Notes: a model not told the origin generated them from the sequence alone. Positions 47,599 through 58,850 are shown, counted from the stretch's first letter. The stretch is DNA of 64,000 bases from JAUIIK01 sp963745675 (GCA_963745675.1 CAVUYM010000009.1:558001-622000), one strand, 5' to 3'. A program made the numbers and translations.

Positions 47599-49401
47599 TC
47601 AGCTGGTTAGGCCGAGCGACTTGCTGGCGATGACTTCACTAACCATGCTTATGAAGTCGTCAACTGATTGGGATCCAAGATCTTCCTCGCTGCGCAGCCG
47701 GACTGAAACGGCCCCAGCTTCCGCTTCGCGATTTCCAACGATCAGCATGTAAGGTACCTTTTGTAGCTGCGCTTCGCGGATCTTATGCTGCATGCGCTCG
47801 TTGCGTTTGTCGACATCGACCCGCATACCAGCCGCCTTGAGTCTTTCGGCGACACTCTCGGCGTACTCAACGTGCCGGTCGGCAATCGGGATGACTGTCG
47901 CCTGAATCGGGGCAATCCAAACCGGGAAGGCGCCGGCGAAATGCTCGATCAGAACGCCGAGAAATCGCTCCGTGCTGCCAGTAACGGCGCGGTGAATCAC
48001 GACCGGTGTGTGAGCCTGTCCATCTTCGCCGATATATGTGCAACCGAGTCGCTCTGGCTGGATGAAGTCAACCTGGATCGTCGATAGCTGCCACTCGCGC
48101 CCGAGCACATCGCTTGCCATGAAGTCGGCCTTCGGGCCGTAGAAGGCGGCTTCTCCGGCGGCGGGCTCGTACTTGACACCCTTGGCGTCCATCGCGTCGC
48201 GGAGCGCCTGTTCCGCCCGCGTCCATTTTTCGTCATCGGCGACATACTTATCTTCGTCGTCGCGCAGTGAAAGCTGGATGCGGTAATCCTGGAAACCATA
48301 GGTGTCGAGAATTTCAGTGATGAGATCGAGCGCCCGCCCGAACTCTTCGCCGATCTGCTCCGGCGTGCAGAAGATATGGCAGTCATCCTGTGTCAGCGAA
48401 CGTACCCTGGTGAGCCCCATCAGCTCGCCACTCTTCTCGTAGCGATAGAGCGTTGCGAATTCCGCCCAACGTAAAGGCAACTCACGATAGGAGTGCAGCT
48501 GCTGGTTGAATAGCGTCATGTGCGATGGGCAGTTCATCGGCTTCAGGCGGTAGCGTACGTCGTTGTCAACCATTGGCGGGAACATCACGTCGCTGTAATG
48601 CTCCATGTGGCCCGAGCGCACATAGAGATCCTCGCGCACGAGATGGCCCGTCCATACGTGCTGGTAGCCATATTCGGTCTGCAGGTCGCGCACGTATTTT
48701 TCCATGAGATGACGCACGATCTCGCCCTTCGGGAAGAAGATCGGGATGCCTGCTCCGATGTCTTCCGATAGGGTGAAGAGGCCGAGCTCGCGGCCGAGCT
48801 TACGGTGGTCCCGTCTTGCTGCTTCCTCTTGCTGCGCCAGGAAGGCGTCGAGCTCTGCCTGGTTTCGCCAGGCCGTGCCATAGATGCGCTGGAGCATCGG
48901 TCGGTGCTCATCTCCGCGCCAGTATGCGCCAGCGACACTGAGAAGCTGAACCGGTCCGATCTTGCTAGTGTCGTCGACATGTGGTCCGCGACAGAGATCG
49001 AGGAAGTCACCATTCTTGTAGGTCGAGATGACTTCTCCCTCAGGGAGATCCTGGATCAATTCGATCTTATATTCCTGATCCTTGAAAGTTTCAAGCGCGT
49101 CCTGCTTTGACACCTCGTTGCGTTCGAACTGCTCGGCGGCATCGATATGAGCACGCATGCGATTCTCGATCTCTTCGAGGTCGTCTGGTGTCAGCGAGCG
49201 TGGCAGTCCGAAGTCGTAGTAAAAGCCATCTTCGATTGCCGGCCCAATGGCGAACTGGGCGTCCGGAAACATCTCGCGAACCGCCTCGGCCATGACGTGT
49301 GCGGCCGAGTGGCGCATCCTCGCTAGTTCATATTCATCGTTATTCTCGACATCGACGTCGATGTCCTGTAGTTCGTCGATCGGTACTGGTGTATTAGCCA
49401 T
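47599..49401 (-). CDS. thrS: threonyl-tRNA synthetase lacking a TGS domain
   Basis: About 600 residues. It begins almost at once with the editing domain (MRHSAAHVMAEAVREMFPDAQ, with HxxxH), then CRGPHVDDT; no N-terminal TGS domain is present, since only about 30 residues precede. The class II core has motif 2 around LYRYEKSGELMGLTRVR, zinc ligands in MNCPSHM, DDCHIF and VIHRAV, and motif 3 GSTERFLGVLIEHF. The C-terminal anticodon domain follows (VIPIADRHVEYAESVAERL). The start ATG 49401 follows AGAAGGAGC; a longer frame upstream is not needed. It is controlled by a T-box leader upstream. Confidence 0.94.
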   Translation of the reverse strand: MANTPVPIDELQDIDVDVENNDEYELARMRHSAAHVMAEAVREMFPDAQFAIGPAIEDGFYYDFGLPRSLTPDDLEEIENRMRAHIDAAEQFERNEVSKQDALETFKDQEYKIELIQDLPEGEVISTYKNGDFLDLCRGPHVDDTSKIGPVQLLSVAGAYWRGDEHRPMLQRIYGTAWRNQAELDAFLAQQEEAARRDHRKLGRELGLFTLSEDIGAGIPIFFPKGEIVRHLMEKYVRDLQTEYGYQHVWTGHLVREDLYVRSGHMEHYSDVMFPPMVDNDVRYRLKPMNCPSHMTLFNQQLHSYRELPLRWAEFATLYRYEKSGELMGLTRVRSLTQDDCHIFCTPEQIGEEFGRALDLITEILDTYGFQDYRIQLSLRDDEDKYVADDEKWTRAEQALRDAMDAKGVKYEPAAGEAAFYGPKADFMASDVLGREWQLSTIQVDFIQPERLGCTYIGEDGQAHTPVVIHRAVTGSTERFLGVLIEHFAGAFPVWIAPIQATVIPIADRHVEYAESVAERLKAAGMRVDVDKRNERMQHKIREAQLQKVPYMLIVGNREAEAGAVSVRLRSEEDLGSQSVDDFISMVSEVIASKSLGLTS

Positions 49402-49544
49402 GGAAAGCTCCTTCTGGCGTCCCGTCAATAGAAGACGGGGAATGGTTGTTCGATCAATACGTCCTCAGCCGGAACGCGAGGTGATACCTTGGCTGGGAAT
49501 GGAGTCCATAGCCTGGGATTCCTTTCCGAATCGTCCCTACTCCA

Positions 49545-49800
49545 ACAAACAAAAAACCACCGCCCGACAGGGACGGTGGATAGCGAATGATCCAACGTGG
49601 TTCCACCCCGATTCCAGTAGCCTTTCGGCCACTGCTCAGGCGCCGAATAACGGTGGCGGGCCGGGTGCGCTAGTTGCCCGAGGCGTTCACGAACCTGCTC
49701 GCGGGAGGTCATCGAATGCTCGCTGCTTACAGATCTTTCAGCCTGTGAATCTGTATCTCTGGCGCGCGAAGTAAGCGATGGTGACCCGGTCATAGCGTTC
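49545..49800 (-). promoter_or_regulatory. T-box leader of thrS
   Basis: On the minus strand GGGGTGGAACCACG (49596-49609) is the T-box antiterminator variant, followed by the terminator (next entry). Upstream, GCTTAC and GTAAGC pair across about 50 bases as the core of stem I. An ACC triplet on its 3' side (in CGATGACCTCC) is a candidate threonine specifier, weaker than the leucine case. It begins only about 15 bases after the tRNA-Val gene on the same strand. Confidence 0.8.
49551..49579 (-). terminator. thrS T-box terminator
   Basis: Minus-strand CCACCGTCCC, a short loop, GGGCGGTGG, then TTTTTT (49556-49551). It is placed directly after the T-box consensus. Confidence 0.88.
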
Positions 49801-49814
49801 AACAATAGCGAATC

Positions 49815-49891
<77 letters not shown>

Positions 49892-49957
49892 GTATCGTGA
49901 CGGCTAGGATAACATGCTCCGCGTGCCGTATCAACAGGGTCAAGATCTCGTCGAGTG

Positions 49958-50584
49958 CTATTTTTCGCGCGCTTCGCGGCGCAATCCATCGAGCATCGTT
50001 TCCGATAGTTGCAACACACTATAAAGAGCCTGGAATGTGGTAACCGCGACAACTTCGTGGGGAGGTTTCTCTGTGCGTTCAGCCTCACGAAGATGACCGC
50101 GCGCAATCTCGATGCCTTCGATGGCCCGGCGAAGCCAGGAAATTTCTTCGGCTGTGAAGGCATCAAAATGCGCTTCACGAATCGACGCCAGCACCGCTGA
50201 AGTGCGCTCTATCGTGGCCCGCACCTGGGTCCAGGTCTCTGGATCGAAATGCTCAAAGAGAGGAAACATTTGCGAATTCCAGCGATTCTGATAAAGAAGT
50301 CCTCTGGTGTATTTCGCATCGAAAGCCGCGTCGACGGCTCCGAGATACAGATACTGATCGGCTCGATACTTAGGTGGTAGGTCGGTTTCCGAGCGCCGTT
50401 CCCAGGCTTCAATCCATTCTGGTTTGAGCGACGATACGCCGGCAACGACCCGCCGCAATGCTTCGAAAAGCTCATCCATTGCGGCGTCTCTGGCTTCGGT
50501 CGATTTCTTCTCTCGGCGGAAGAGGAAGCGGCCCGGCACAGCCAGAACCGCAAACATCAACAAGATGGTGGTGCTACGTTTCAC
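49958..50584 (-). CDS. hypothetical protein with one N-terminal membrane span
   Basis: 208 residues starting from GTG at 50584 (TTILLMFAVLAVPGRFLF, one hydrophobic anchor), then a basic turn (RREKKSTEARD) and a mostly helical soluble domain. There is no signature I recognise. The helical part has an even charge pattern (EALRRVVAGVSSLKPEWIEAWERR, FTAEEISWLRRAIEGIEIARGHL). It is adjacent to the RNase HI gene, overlapping its probable end, so it is in the same minus-strand run. Confidence 0.55.
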   Translation of the reverse strand: MKRSTTILLMFAVLAVPGRFLFRREKKSTEARDAAMDELFEALRRVVAGVSSLKPEWIEAWERRSETDLPPKYRADQYLYLGAVDAAFDAKYTRGLLYQNRWNSQMFPLFEHFDPETWTQVRATIERTSAVLASIREAHFDAFTAEEISWLRRAIEGIEIARGHLREAERTEKPPHEVVAVTTFQALYSVLQLSETMLDGLRREAREK

Positions 50585-51118
50585 CTGATTTCGCTTCCCG
50601 ACATTCTATGCAAGTTGCTAATGACCGAGTATACGAACCGACTCCGAGCGTGGATGCCAACTGATTTCCCATCTGGCGAACTGGCCCAACAGCTTCGTCG
50701 CTTCGGTTTGCAATTTCCGAAGCTCGGCATTCTTTATTTTCCAGCGACCGTTGACCTGATTGACGACGAGCTGCGAGTCAGAGAGCACCTCAATGGAGAC
50801 CTCCCGCGACGAAAGCCCAAGTGCCTGACAATCGAATAGGATCGACCTCAGACCGGCAATCAACGTCATGTATTCGGCCTGATTGTTCGTTGTCTTGCCG
50901 GGGTAGAGAATGCCTGTCTGCCAGCGAACTACCAGCCCTTTGTAGGTGAAGCTGCCGTATCCCTCGCCCGGATTCCCCCGCGATCCTCCATCGAATACGA
51001 GTGCGACGTCGAACTTGCGGGATGCAGGTTTTCCGCCAATAGGCGCGGTTGGACGATCACTGGTGACGGTCCAACCTGCGCCCGCGGAAATAGCGGCGGA
51101 TAGCTCATTAAATTGAGT
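50581..51118 (-). CDS. RNase HI-family protein, frameshifted
   Basis: About 175 residues. RNase H catalytic residues are clear: DVALVFDGGSRGNPGEG (first aspartate), TTNNQAEYMTLIAGLRS (glutamate) and VLSDSQLVVNQVNGRWK (second aspartate). The end changes frame near 50640; the continuation gives YTRSLATCIECREAKSG, where the last catalytic aspartate expected in the NxxAD motif is not visible. The start is unresolved: no ATG/GTG/TTG lies in frame just after the fusA-like stop. It would cut RNA in RNA-DNA hybrids. It follows the EF-G-like gene directly. Confidence 0.75.
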
Positions 51119-51125
51119 CTCGAGG

Positions 51126-53204
51126 CTAGACGAGGGCTTCCTCCCGCTCCTGGCGGGCCGCCACGATTGCATCGACCAGATGCGGCGGAACCTTGTCATA
51201 GTGCGAGAATTCTGTTGAGAACGTACCTCTACCCTGAGTGATCGAACGCAGGTCGGTTGCATAGCGTTGAATCTCTGCCGACGGGACCGTCGCTTCAATC
51301 GTGGAATGACCGTTTTCTCCGGGAACCATACCGGTCACGTGGGCGCGCTTGCTGGTCAAATCGCTCATGACATCGCCAGTATAGGTGTCGGGAATCGTGA
51401 CAGCGATAGTATTGACCGGCTCCAGCAGGACCGGATTGGCAAGCTCCTGGGCACGTTTGAATGCCTGGGAAGCAGCTAGCTTGAAGGCCATTTCAGATGA
51501 GTCGACTGCGTGGTACGAACCATCCGTCAGAATCACTTTGATGTTCGTGACCGGGAACCCGGCCAGCACGCCTTCATCGAGCGCTTCACGCACGCCCTTT
51601 TCAACGGCTGGGATGTAGTTTCGCGGTACCGAGCCGCCAAAGATCGTTTGCTCAAATTCAAAGCCCTCGTCGATTGGGACGACCGAAAGGTAGACGTGGC
51701 CATACTGGCCGTGACCACCAGTTTGCTTCTTGTGCTTGTACTCGACGCCTTCAACCGCTTTCATGACGGTTTCGCGATAGGGCACGCTCGGAAGCTCGAA
51801 GTCGACATTGACACCGAATTTTCGAGCCACTTTTTCGAGCGCGATCTGGACATGGGATTCACCAAGCCCCTTCAGAATCGTCTCACCCGATTCTGGATCT
51901 CGCGAGACGGAGATCGTCGGATCTTCTTCGGCGAGCCGGGTGAGAGCCTGTCCCATCTTGTCCAGGTCGGCTTTCGTGCGAGGTGAAACGGCGGCCGCAA
52001 AGAGCGGATTTGGAAAATCGATTGCTGGGAGGGTTACTTGCCGCGCGGGATCGGTGAGCGTGTCGCCGGTATGGGTGTGGACGAGCTTGGCGACTGCGCC
52101 GATATCGCCTGCCATAATCTTGCCGGTGTTGATCTGATCCTTGCCTCGCAATATGAAAACCTGCCCGAGGCGTTCGTCCTCGTCTTCATTAGCGTTGAGC
52201 AGGTGGCTATCCGATTCGACTGTGCCGGATACGACTCGGAAGTAGCTGAGCTTGCCGACGAACGGGTCGGCGATCGTCTTCCAGACAAAGATGGCCGTCG
52301 GATCTCCGGCGTTTGGTGCGAGTTCGATCGCTTCGCCTGAAGTGTCTGCGGCGGTCAGCGCTCCAGGGGCGGGCGCAATCGCCACCAGCCAGTCAAGCAA
52401 CAGCTTGACACCTCTGTTTGTAGAAGCGGCGGTGATAAAAACGGGAACGATATCGCCTGAAGCAACAGCGGCCTTCAGACCTCTTTGAAGCTCTTCAAGC
52501 GTCAGCTCTTCATCTTCAAGATATTTCATCATGAGATCTTCATCGTTTTCGGCGATCGTCTCGACGAGTTCCAGCCGATATGTTTCAGCCTCATCGAGCA
52601 ATTCGGCTGGTACGTCGCCTTCGCTCACCGTTCCGGACGTATCGCTGCCAAAGATGATCGACTTCATCGCCAGCAGATCGACGACACCTTTGAATGATGA
52701 TTCTTCCCCTATTGGTATATAGAGTGGTGCGACGGCATTCCCAAAAATTGATTGGGCAGATGCCAGTGAATTGGCGAAGCTGGCGTTTTCTCGATCGATC
52801 TTATTGATCACCAACATGCGTGGCAAATTGCGTTCGTCGGCGTAGCGCCAGGCGTATTCAGTGCCGACTTCGACACCGGCGGAGGCGTCGAGCAGGATGA
52901 GTGCGGAGTCGACGGCTGATGCTGCCGAAATGACCTCGCCAGCGAAGTCCGCATATCCGGGGGTGTCAACGATATTGAGCTTGTGACTCGCCCACTCAAC
53001 CGGCACGAGCGACGAATTGATCGACATCCCTCGTTTGGCTTCTTCAGGATCCCAATCCGACGTTGTATTTCCATCTTCAACACGGCCCAGCCTGGTGATC
53101 GCACCGGAGGAGTAGAGCATCGCTTCCGCCAATGACGTCTTGCCGGCGCCACCGTGGGCCATCAACCCGATGTTGCGGATTTTTGCTGCGTCATACTCTT
53201 TCAT
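51126..53204 (-). CDS. fusA: elongation factor G-like GTPase (EF-G2 type)
   Basis: 692 residues, intact. GTPase domain: AHGGAGKTSLAEAM (P-loop, the GGAGKT form seen in EF-G-like paralogues rather than AHIDAGKTT of canonical EF-G), GMSINSSLVPVEW, NIVDTPGYADFAGE (G3) and VINKIDREN (G4). Domains II-V follow, with KGLGESHVQIALEKVARKFG and PVTNIKVILTDGSYHAVDSSEMAF. The paralogue probably assists ribosome recycling or a stress role. The symbol is by family; the main EF-G is expected elsewhere. It starts at ATG 53204 after GGAGGG. Confidence 0.88.
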   Translation of the reverse strand: MKEYDAAKIRNIGLMAHGGAGKTSLAEAMLYSSGAITRLGRVEDGNTTSDWDPEEAKRGMSINSSLVPVEWASHKLNIVDTPGYADFAGEVISAASAVDSALILLDASAGVEVGTEYAWRYADERNLPRMLVINKIDRENASFANSLASAQSIFGNAVAPLYIPIGEESSFKGVVDLLAMKSIIFGSDTSGTVSEGDVPAELLDEAETYRLELVETIAENDEDLMMKYLEDEELTLEELQRGLKAAVASGDIVPVFITAASTNRGVKLLLDWLVAIAPAPGALTAADTSGEAIELAPNAGDPTAIFVWKTIADPFVGKLSYFRVVSGTVESDSHLLNANEDEDERLGQVFILRGKDQINTGKIMAGDIGAVAKLVHTHTGDTLTDPARQVTLPAIDFPNPLFAAAVSPRTKADLDKMGQALTRLAEEDPTISVSRDPESGETILKGLGESHVQIALEKVARKFGVNVDFELPSVPYRETVMKAVEGVEYKHKKQTGGHGQYGHVYLSVVPIDEGFEFEQTIFGGSVPRNYIPAVEKGVREALDEGVLAGFPVTNIKVILTDGSYHAVDSSEMAFKLAASQAFKRAQELANPVLLEPVNTIAVTIPDTYTGDVMSDLTSKRAHVTGMVPGENGHSTIEATVPSAEIQRYATDLRSITQGRGTFSTEFSHYDKVPPHLVDAIVAARQEREEALV

Positions 53205-53408
53205 TCAGATACCCTCCTGCCTGCGCGATAGTGAGCAATCGTTCACTCCCTGTATGGCAGATAAGCGAATGCTGGCTGACGGGCCGTGTAGGTTGCCCGT
53301 CCGAGGTTCCTGAGAATCTGCATTCGTCATCAGCCGTGGTGGTGCTCGGGAAGCACTTCGCGAGATTATATCCGAGATTTGGTCTAACTGGCGTTAATCT
53401 GGCGTTGC

Positions 53409-54552
53409 TCAGATTATTACTTCGTCGAGCGCGAATCGAATCTCATCAGTGACCGCCTGCGATTCGTCGCGTGTCATCTGGCGCTCCAGGAAGCTGCGCG
53501 CCTGTGACTTAGCGAGATGCGCCAGACCCCATACCGCATGAGATCGAGCCAGCGGCTCGTCATGAAAAAGAATCATATTTCGAAGAATAGGTTCCGCTCG
53601 CGTATCGCCTGAATTTCCCAGCGCGATCGCTGCGTTGCGAGCCAATCCTCGCCGCCTGGCGCGGGTAACGGCTGTGCCAGCGAAGTGGTGGACGTATGCG
53701 TCGTGGTCCATCGTCGCGAGCAACTCAAGCGAAGGAAAGGCGTTTTCAACGGATGCTGGCTGGAAGGCTGTGTCAGGTGTCGACCTGGCCGCAGCGGTGT
53801 AGGGGCAGACGTCCTGGCAGACATCACAACCAAAGACCCAATTGCCCATAAGTGGACGATGCTTGCGATCGATCGACCCTCGCTCTTCGATCGTCAGATA
53901 GCTTATGCAGCGTGGGGCATCGATGCGGTACGCGTCGACGATTGCGCCGGTTGGGCAGCGATCAATGCAGATCGAGCAGCGACCGCAATTACGATCAAGC
54001 GGTAAATCCGGGATGAGATCGATATCGAGATAAAGCTCCCCGAGCATTACCCAGCTTGAATGACCTGGAACGATGATCATGCTGTTCTTGCCGAACCAGC
54101 CTGTGCCGGCTCGAGCGGCTATCGCCCGATCAAACGCTCTCGCGGTGTCGGACAACGTGCGCGCTTCAACGCTACGGCCAAGCTGGCAGGATAGCTTATC
54201 GACGAGGCGGATCATTCGAGCGCGCAGAACCTTATGGTAGTCCCGGCCCCAAGCATAACGCGCTATCCGCCCTCGTAGAACGCCGTCTTCCGGTGGATCT
54301 TGTCGACCGCTCCAGAATGGCACGCCAACCGACACAATTGAACGAACTGCAGGATGTAATGTGCGCGGATCGGAAGATTCTGCAGCGCGTTGGGCGGTAA
54401 ACCAGTCCATCCCTCTGGTGTGACCGTCCTCGACGTGGTCGAGCAATGTACTCGTACTCCTCGCGAAACGGCTCTGGCGTTGTAACTCCGACGACGGCCA
54501 ATCCGGCATCCCCGGCGAGTTCTCCAAGTTCGTGCCTGCTAAGGTCAGCCAT
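53409..54552 (-). CDS. queG: epoxyqueuosine reductase, one frameshift
   Basis: About 380 residues, the last enzyme of queuosine tRNA modification. The start MADLSRHELGELAGDAGLA is in one frame to about 54450; the rest is in another: DYHKVLRARMIRLVDKL, GTGWFGKNSMIIVPGHSSWVMLGEL, the two ferredoxin clusters NCGRCSICIDRCPTGAI and FGCDVCQDVCPY, then HEAT-like helices (ARRRGLARNAAIALGNSG). The start overlaps the pfkB stop by eight bases, so the two are coupled. Other queuosine genes are not in the window, so queuine salvage or genes elsewhere are implied. Confidence 0.9.
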
Positions 54553-55499
54553 GCTCGTTCCGCAAATGTAGCGATGCCAGCGCAGCTTCGGCGGCGGCAC
54601 GGTCCGGAAGTCCGGCACGCGCTCCCATCGCCGTGCAAGCGAGCGCGCCGATGGCATTTCCGCGGCGCAGGATTTCCCGGTCTTCGACGGCGTCGAGCAA
54701 GCCCCAGATGCAGCCGGCGGTGAAGGCGTCACCTGCGCCGGTCGTATCTACAGCTGCAACGTCAAATGCCGGCTGGCGGATAACGTCAGATGATCGTATC
54801 GCCATCGACCCTGCATGTCCGAGGCTGATAAAGAGTGCTTCACAGGCGCTGCCTCTCATCTGTTCACGCGCAATCGTGATCGCGTGATCGAGGTCCGAGG
54901 TGCCGGTGAGAGCCAGAAACTCCCGGCGATTGCCGAAGACGATATCGTGCTGAAGGGCCTGGTTCCAGCCCTGTTCGCGCGGAATATCAACCAGGTAGAT
55001 CATCGTTCCGATAAGGCGCGTGCGAGGGCTTCGGTGAGCCGGTAGATCGAGCCAGAACTGGCGTAATCGCGGATCATCAACATCGATCAGGACCCAGCGA
55101 TTGTCGAGGATTTGCTCGATAGGGAACTGTTCTCCAGCGACTGGCTTTGCGCCCTGTATCCAGAAGATTGTCCGGTCCAATGTCTCATCTCTGCCTGAGA
55201 CGACGATGTGAGATCGGTCGGTCGGCGCGTTCGCTTTTCGCAGGATTGCGCTGGTGTCGCACCCGGCGTCGATGAGCGACTGGATAATTGCGTCTCCGTA
55301 GTGATCGGCGCCGACACAGGAGGCGAGCATAGGTGTCAGGCCGAGTTGCCTAACGCGGCGCAGGTGTTTGACGTGGTCCCACCGGCTTGTTCGAATTCGG
55401 ACGATCACGACCGTGTATTCGCCTGGCCCTGGATAGCTGCTCACAAACGATGAAGTGGTCCCAGGCACACATTCCGACCGCTGCCAGCCCGTTTCTCAA
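54545..55499 (-). CDS. PfkB-family carbohydrate kinase, frameshifted at the N-terminus
   Basis: About 317 residues. The start is probably the TTG at 55499 after AGGAGCG, giving MRNGLAAVGMCAWDHFIVCEQ; one change near 55430 leads to YPGPGEYTVVI and another near 55380 to LRRVRQLGLTPMLASCVGADHYGDAI. The C-terminal ATP/catalytic motif AVDTTGAGDAFTAGCIWGL is intact (catalytic aspartate in GAGD). The family phosphorylates sugars or nucleosides; the ribokinase-like N-terminus does not fix the substrate. It is the first gene of a pair with queG and divergent from the response regulator. Confidence 0.85.
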
Positions 55500-55616
55500 G
55501 ACGGATTCGCTCCTGACCTGCGTGTAACATCGATGGACGGCTTCAACCTGGAAAGTATAGAAGCCAGCGGCGTTCGAACGTCGACGCGTAGAATAGTGAC
55601 AGGAAGGATGGGCTGC

Positions 55617-56309
55617 ATGGGAGCTACCTCGGTCCTCGTTGTGGAAGATGAAAAGAATCTTGCCGAGGCGCTGAAGTTTAACCTTGAGCGCCAGGGGTAT
55701 GACGTTGATGTCGTACACGAAGGACACGGAGCAATTCAGCGTATCTCGAATGATCCACCAAATCTCGTAATACTTGACGTAATGCTGCCTGGTCTCGATG
55801 GCTTCGAAGTTTGCCGGCGAGTTCGAACCCACTCCAAGCGTGCCGATCATGATGCTGACTGCTCGTGGGGAAGAAGTTGACCGGGTTCTCGGCCTGGAAA
55901 TCGGCGCTGACGACTATATGACCAAGCCGTTCAGCTTACGCGAATTTCAGGCCCGCGTGCGCGCACTGCTGCGACGTGGGAGCGGCGAGTTGATCGCTCC
56001 GACCACTGCCATTGCCGAGTCCGGGAATCTGAAGATATCTGCCGACGCCCGTCGGATCTGGCTCGATGACAAAGAGTTGACGCTTGCGGCCTCGTGAGTT
56101 CGACTGCTGGCATTCTTCGTGCGAAATCGAGATCTGGCGCTCTCGCAGAAGGCAGCTACTGGACGGCGCCTGGGGTAGCGACTACGTTGGTGACGAGCGA
56201 ACGGTTGACGTCCATGTTCGCGCCCTGCGAGAGGCGATTGAAACGAATGCCACCGAAGCCCGAGCGAATCGTCACGGTGCGGGGAGTCGGCTACCGCTTC
56301 GAAGGATAG
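55617..56309 (+). CDS. OmpR/PhoB-family response regulator, frameshifted
   Basis: About 230 residues. Receiver domain: SVLVVEDEKNLAEALKFNLE (acidic pocket) and NLVILDVMLPGLDGFEVCRR (phosphorylated aspartate); after a change near 55825, VPIMMLTARGEEVDRVLGLEIGADDYMTKPFS (threonine and lysine switch residues). The C-terminal winged helix reads LTLRPREFDLLAFF-type residues after another change near 56090, then YVGDERTVDVHVRALREAIE and PERIVTVRGVGYRFEG. The histidine kinase starts nine bases later, so they form a two-component operon like PhoP-PhoR. Confidence 0.88.
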
Positions 56310-56318
56310 GCCCAGGCC

Positions 56319-57648
56319 ATGAGCCTGCGACTGCAGTTTCTCATGCCGGTAGCGATTGTTCTGGCTGCGGGCATAGTCGGCTGGTTAGTCGATAGTTTGA
56401 GCTTGGGCGACCGCTGTGGGCGGCGTTCATAGCCATTTGCGTCGGCCTGTTACTCGCCCGCTACGCCACACTCCGGCTCGACGAGCTGGCGTCCATGCCA
56501 GCTGCGTTCGAGCCGAGGATTCAACCCCACTTCTTGAGGCAACAGGGACATTTGACGAAATTGACGCTGCCCACTCTGTCCTCGCCCGCTGGCGGGCGAG
56601 TGAGCGTGCCATCATCGACCGGGAACGTAGCCAGACCGAGCGACAGATTCGTTTGCTTGACCGACTCACGGACGGTGTCATGCTTGCTGCGAGCGATGGT
56701 TCGGTCATTTACGCCAATGTTGCGGCTGCCAGCTTGCTCGGCGGACGCAATCCTGTCGGTGGATCGTTCATCGCGGCAGTGAGGGACCACGAAGCAAGCG
56801 ACGCGCTGTCGAATGTTTGCGCCAGGGCACCGAAGCACGGCGCAACATTGAAATTCCCGGGAGAAGATCGCGTTGTCGAGGCGATCCTCGCGCGAGTGTC
56901 ATGCAGACCCGCCCGAAGCCGTCGTGGTGATGCGGGACGTGACAGAACTGGCGCGACTACAGACGCTTCGCCGGGATTTCGTCGCCAACGTTTCGCACGA
57001 ACTCCGAACGCCGTTATCGACGGTCAAGATCCTTACTGAGACGATCATCGATCTCGACGCGGGCCAGCCGGACCAATTGCGCTTTCTTCAAAAGATCGAT
57101 GCGGAAGTCGACTCGATGTCGGCGCTGGTTGAGGATCTGTTGCAGCTAACCCAACTTGAATCTGGCCGCAACCCGATTCGCCGAGCGATGGTGGATGCCG
57201 GTGAACTGGTTCGAAGTCGAGGAGCGGATGAAACCGATCGCCGAGCGGCATCACGTTTCTGCTCACTTCTCATTTCGACGATGGAGCGATCCGGCTTACG
57301 GCTGACGAACGGCGCGTCAAACAGGCGTTGATCAATCTCGTGAGCAACGCCATAGCCCACACGCCCCCGGCGGCAGCGTCGAAATGTATCGCTGAAACTT
57401 GCCGCCCGGAGCTCAAGTTCACCGTCATCGACAGTGGCGTTGGCATACCTGCTGGCGACCTGGAGCCGGATCTGGGAGCGCTTTTACAAAGTGGATCGAT
57501 CGCGAACCCATCCAGGAACGGGACTTGGGCTTGCGATCGTCAAGCACGTCGTGCAGGCTCACGATGGACGGTCGACGTGAAGAGTCAGCTCGGACAGCGG
57601 ATCCACGTTTGAGATGCGGCTTTCCGCTCATATATCGGCTTCGCCTAG
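56319..57648 (+). CDS. sensor histidine kinase (PhoR-like), frameshifted
   Basis: About 440 residues in several frames. Start MSLRLQFLMPVAIVLAAGIVG and a second span (FIAICVGLLLARYATLRLDE) form two membrane segments with almost no extracellular loop. A PAS-like segment follows (LLDRLTDGVMLAASDGSVIYAN). HisKA: RRDFVANVSHELRTPLSTVK. HATPase: INLVSNAIAHTPPGGSVE, SGVGIPAGDLERIWERFYKV (after a shift near 57470) and GTGLGLAIVKHVVQAHDG. The end near 57612-57648 is unresolved and meets the convergent ispG end. With so small a sensor loop, it may sense through the membrane or partner proteins. Confidence 0.87.
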
Positions 57649-58774
57649 GTTGCGACGAGTTCGCCTTCCTGCCGGCGTTCGACGAGAAGCTGATCGATCT
57701 CCTGCTTGAGGACATCAAACATTTCATTCTCGTCGACGCGTCGGATGATCTCGCCTTTGCGGAAGATCACACCCTTGCCGCGCCCTGCCGCCAGTCCGAT
57801 ATCGGCGTCCCGCGCTTCGCCGGGCCGTTGACGACGCAGCCCATAACGGCTACCTTGATTGGTTCTTCAATTGTCCGGAGATACTCGTCGACTCGGTCGG
57901 CCAGCGTGAAGAGATCGACTTCCAGACGGCCGCAGGTTGGGCACGCGACCATCGTCGCGCCCTTTTCCCGCAGCCCGAGGCTCTTCAGGATTTCATAGCA
58001 AACGAAGATCTCTTCAACCGGGTCGGTGGTCAGCGATACGCGCATCGTATCGCCGAGCCCCATTGCCAGCAGCGTCCCTAGATCCGACTGACGAACGAAT
58101 TGTGCCGGTGCGAGGCGTGCCGGCTTCGGTGACACCGATGTGGAAGGGGTATGAATTGCGCGGGGCCATGCGCTTGTAGGCTTCGATCAGACCGGGACTT
58201 CAAAGGCCTTGAGCGAGATCTTGATGTTGTTGAAGTCGAGATCTTCCAGGATGCGAATGTGTCCTTCGCCGGTCCTGACCATGTGTTCCGCAATCAGTTC
58301 GATCTGGGTCGAACCTTTTTCCGCCATCTCGTCGACGAATTCTTTGGACATCGGAGGCACTGAGCCGAAATTCACGCCGATGCGAATAGGCACGTTCCGC
58401 TCTTTCGCCGAGCGCACGACCGCGCGGACATCGTCCGGCTTGCGTATATTTCCGGGGTTCAGGCGCAGGCCGTGAATTCCAGCCTCGAGCGCTTTCAGCG
58501 CCAGAGTGTGTTCGAAGTGGATATCGGCGATCAGCGGTACCGGCGAATGCGGGACGATATCTGGTAGCGTAGCTGCTGACTCACGATTTGGAACCGCAAC
58601 GCGCACGATTTCACAACCCGCATCGGCGAGTTCGGCGATTTGTCGCAATGTCGCTTTGGCGTCGCGGGTGTCAGTTGTCGTCATGGATTGTACGGCGATC
58701 GGAGCGCCGCCGCCGATGCGGACATCACCCACATAGAGTGCGCGGGTCAAGCGTCTTGGAGCGAGCAGGGTCAT
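57645..58774 (-). CDS. ispG: 4-hydroxy-3-methylbut-2-enyl-diphosphate synthase, frameshifted
   Basis: About 375 residues, the Fe-S enzyme of the MEP isoprenoid pathway. Start TRALYVGDVRIGGGAPIAVQS; the barrel has IVRVAVPNRESAATLP, PLIADIHFEHTLALKALEAG, LRLNPGNI and IRIGVNFGSVP. After a change near 58200 come DPVEEIFVCYEILKSLGLR and VACPTCGRLEVDL (cluster cysteines); after another near 57830, VVNGPGEARDADIG and the end QEGELVAT. It is convergent with the histidine kinase and follows the rseP gene on the same strand by 77 bases. Confidence 0.92.
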
Positions 58775-58850
58775 GCGGTTCCTCCCGATGGTTGGCTAGT
58801 TTGATCACATTCGCAACCGGCATGCTCGAGCCGTCCGGCTATGGTATACT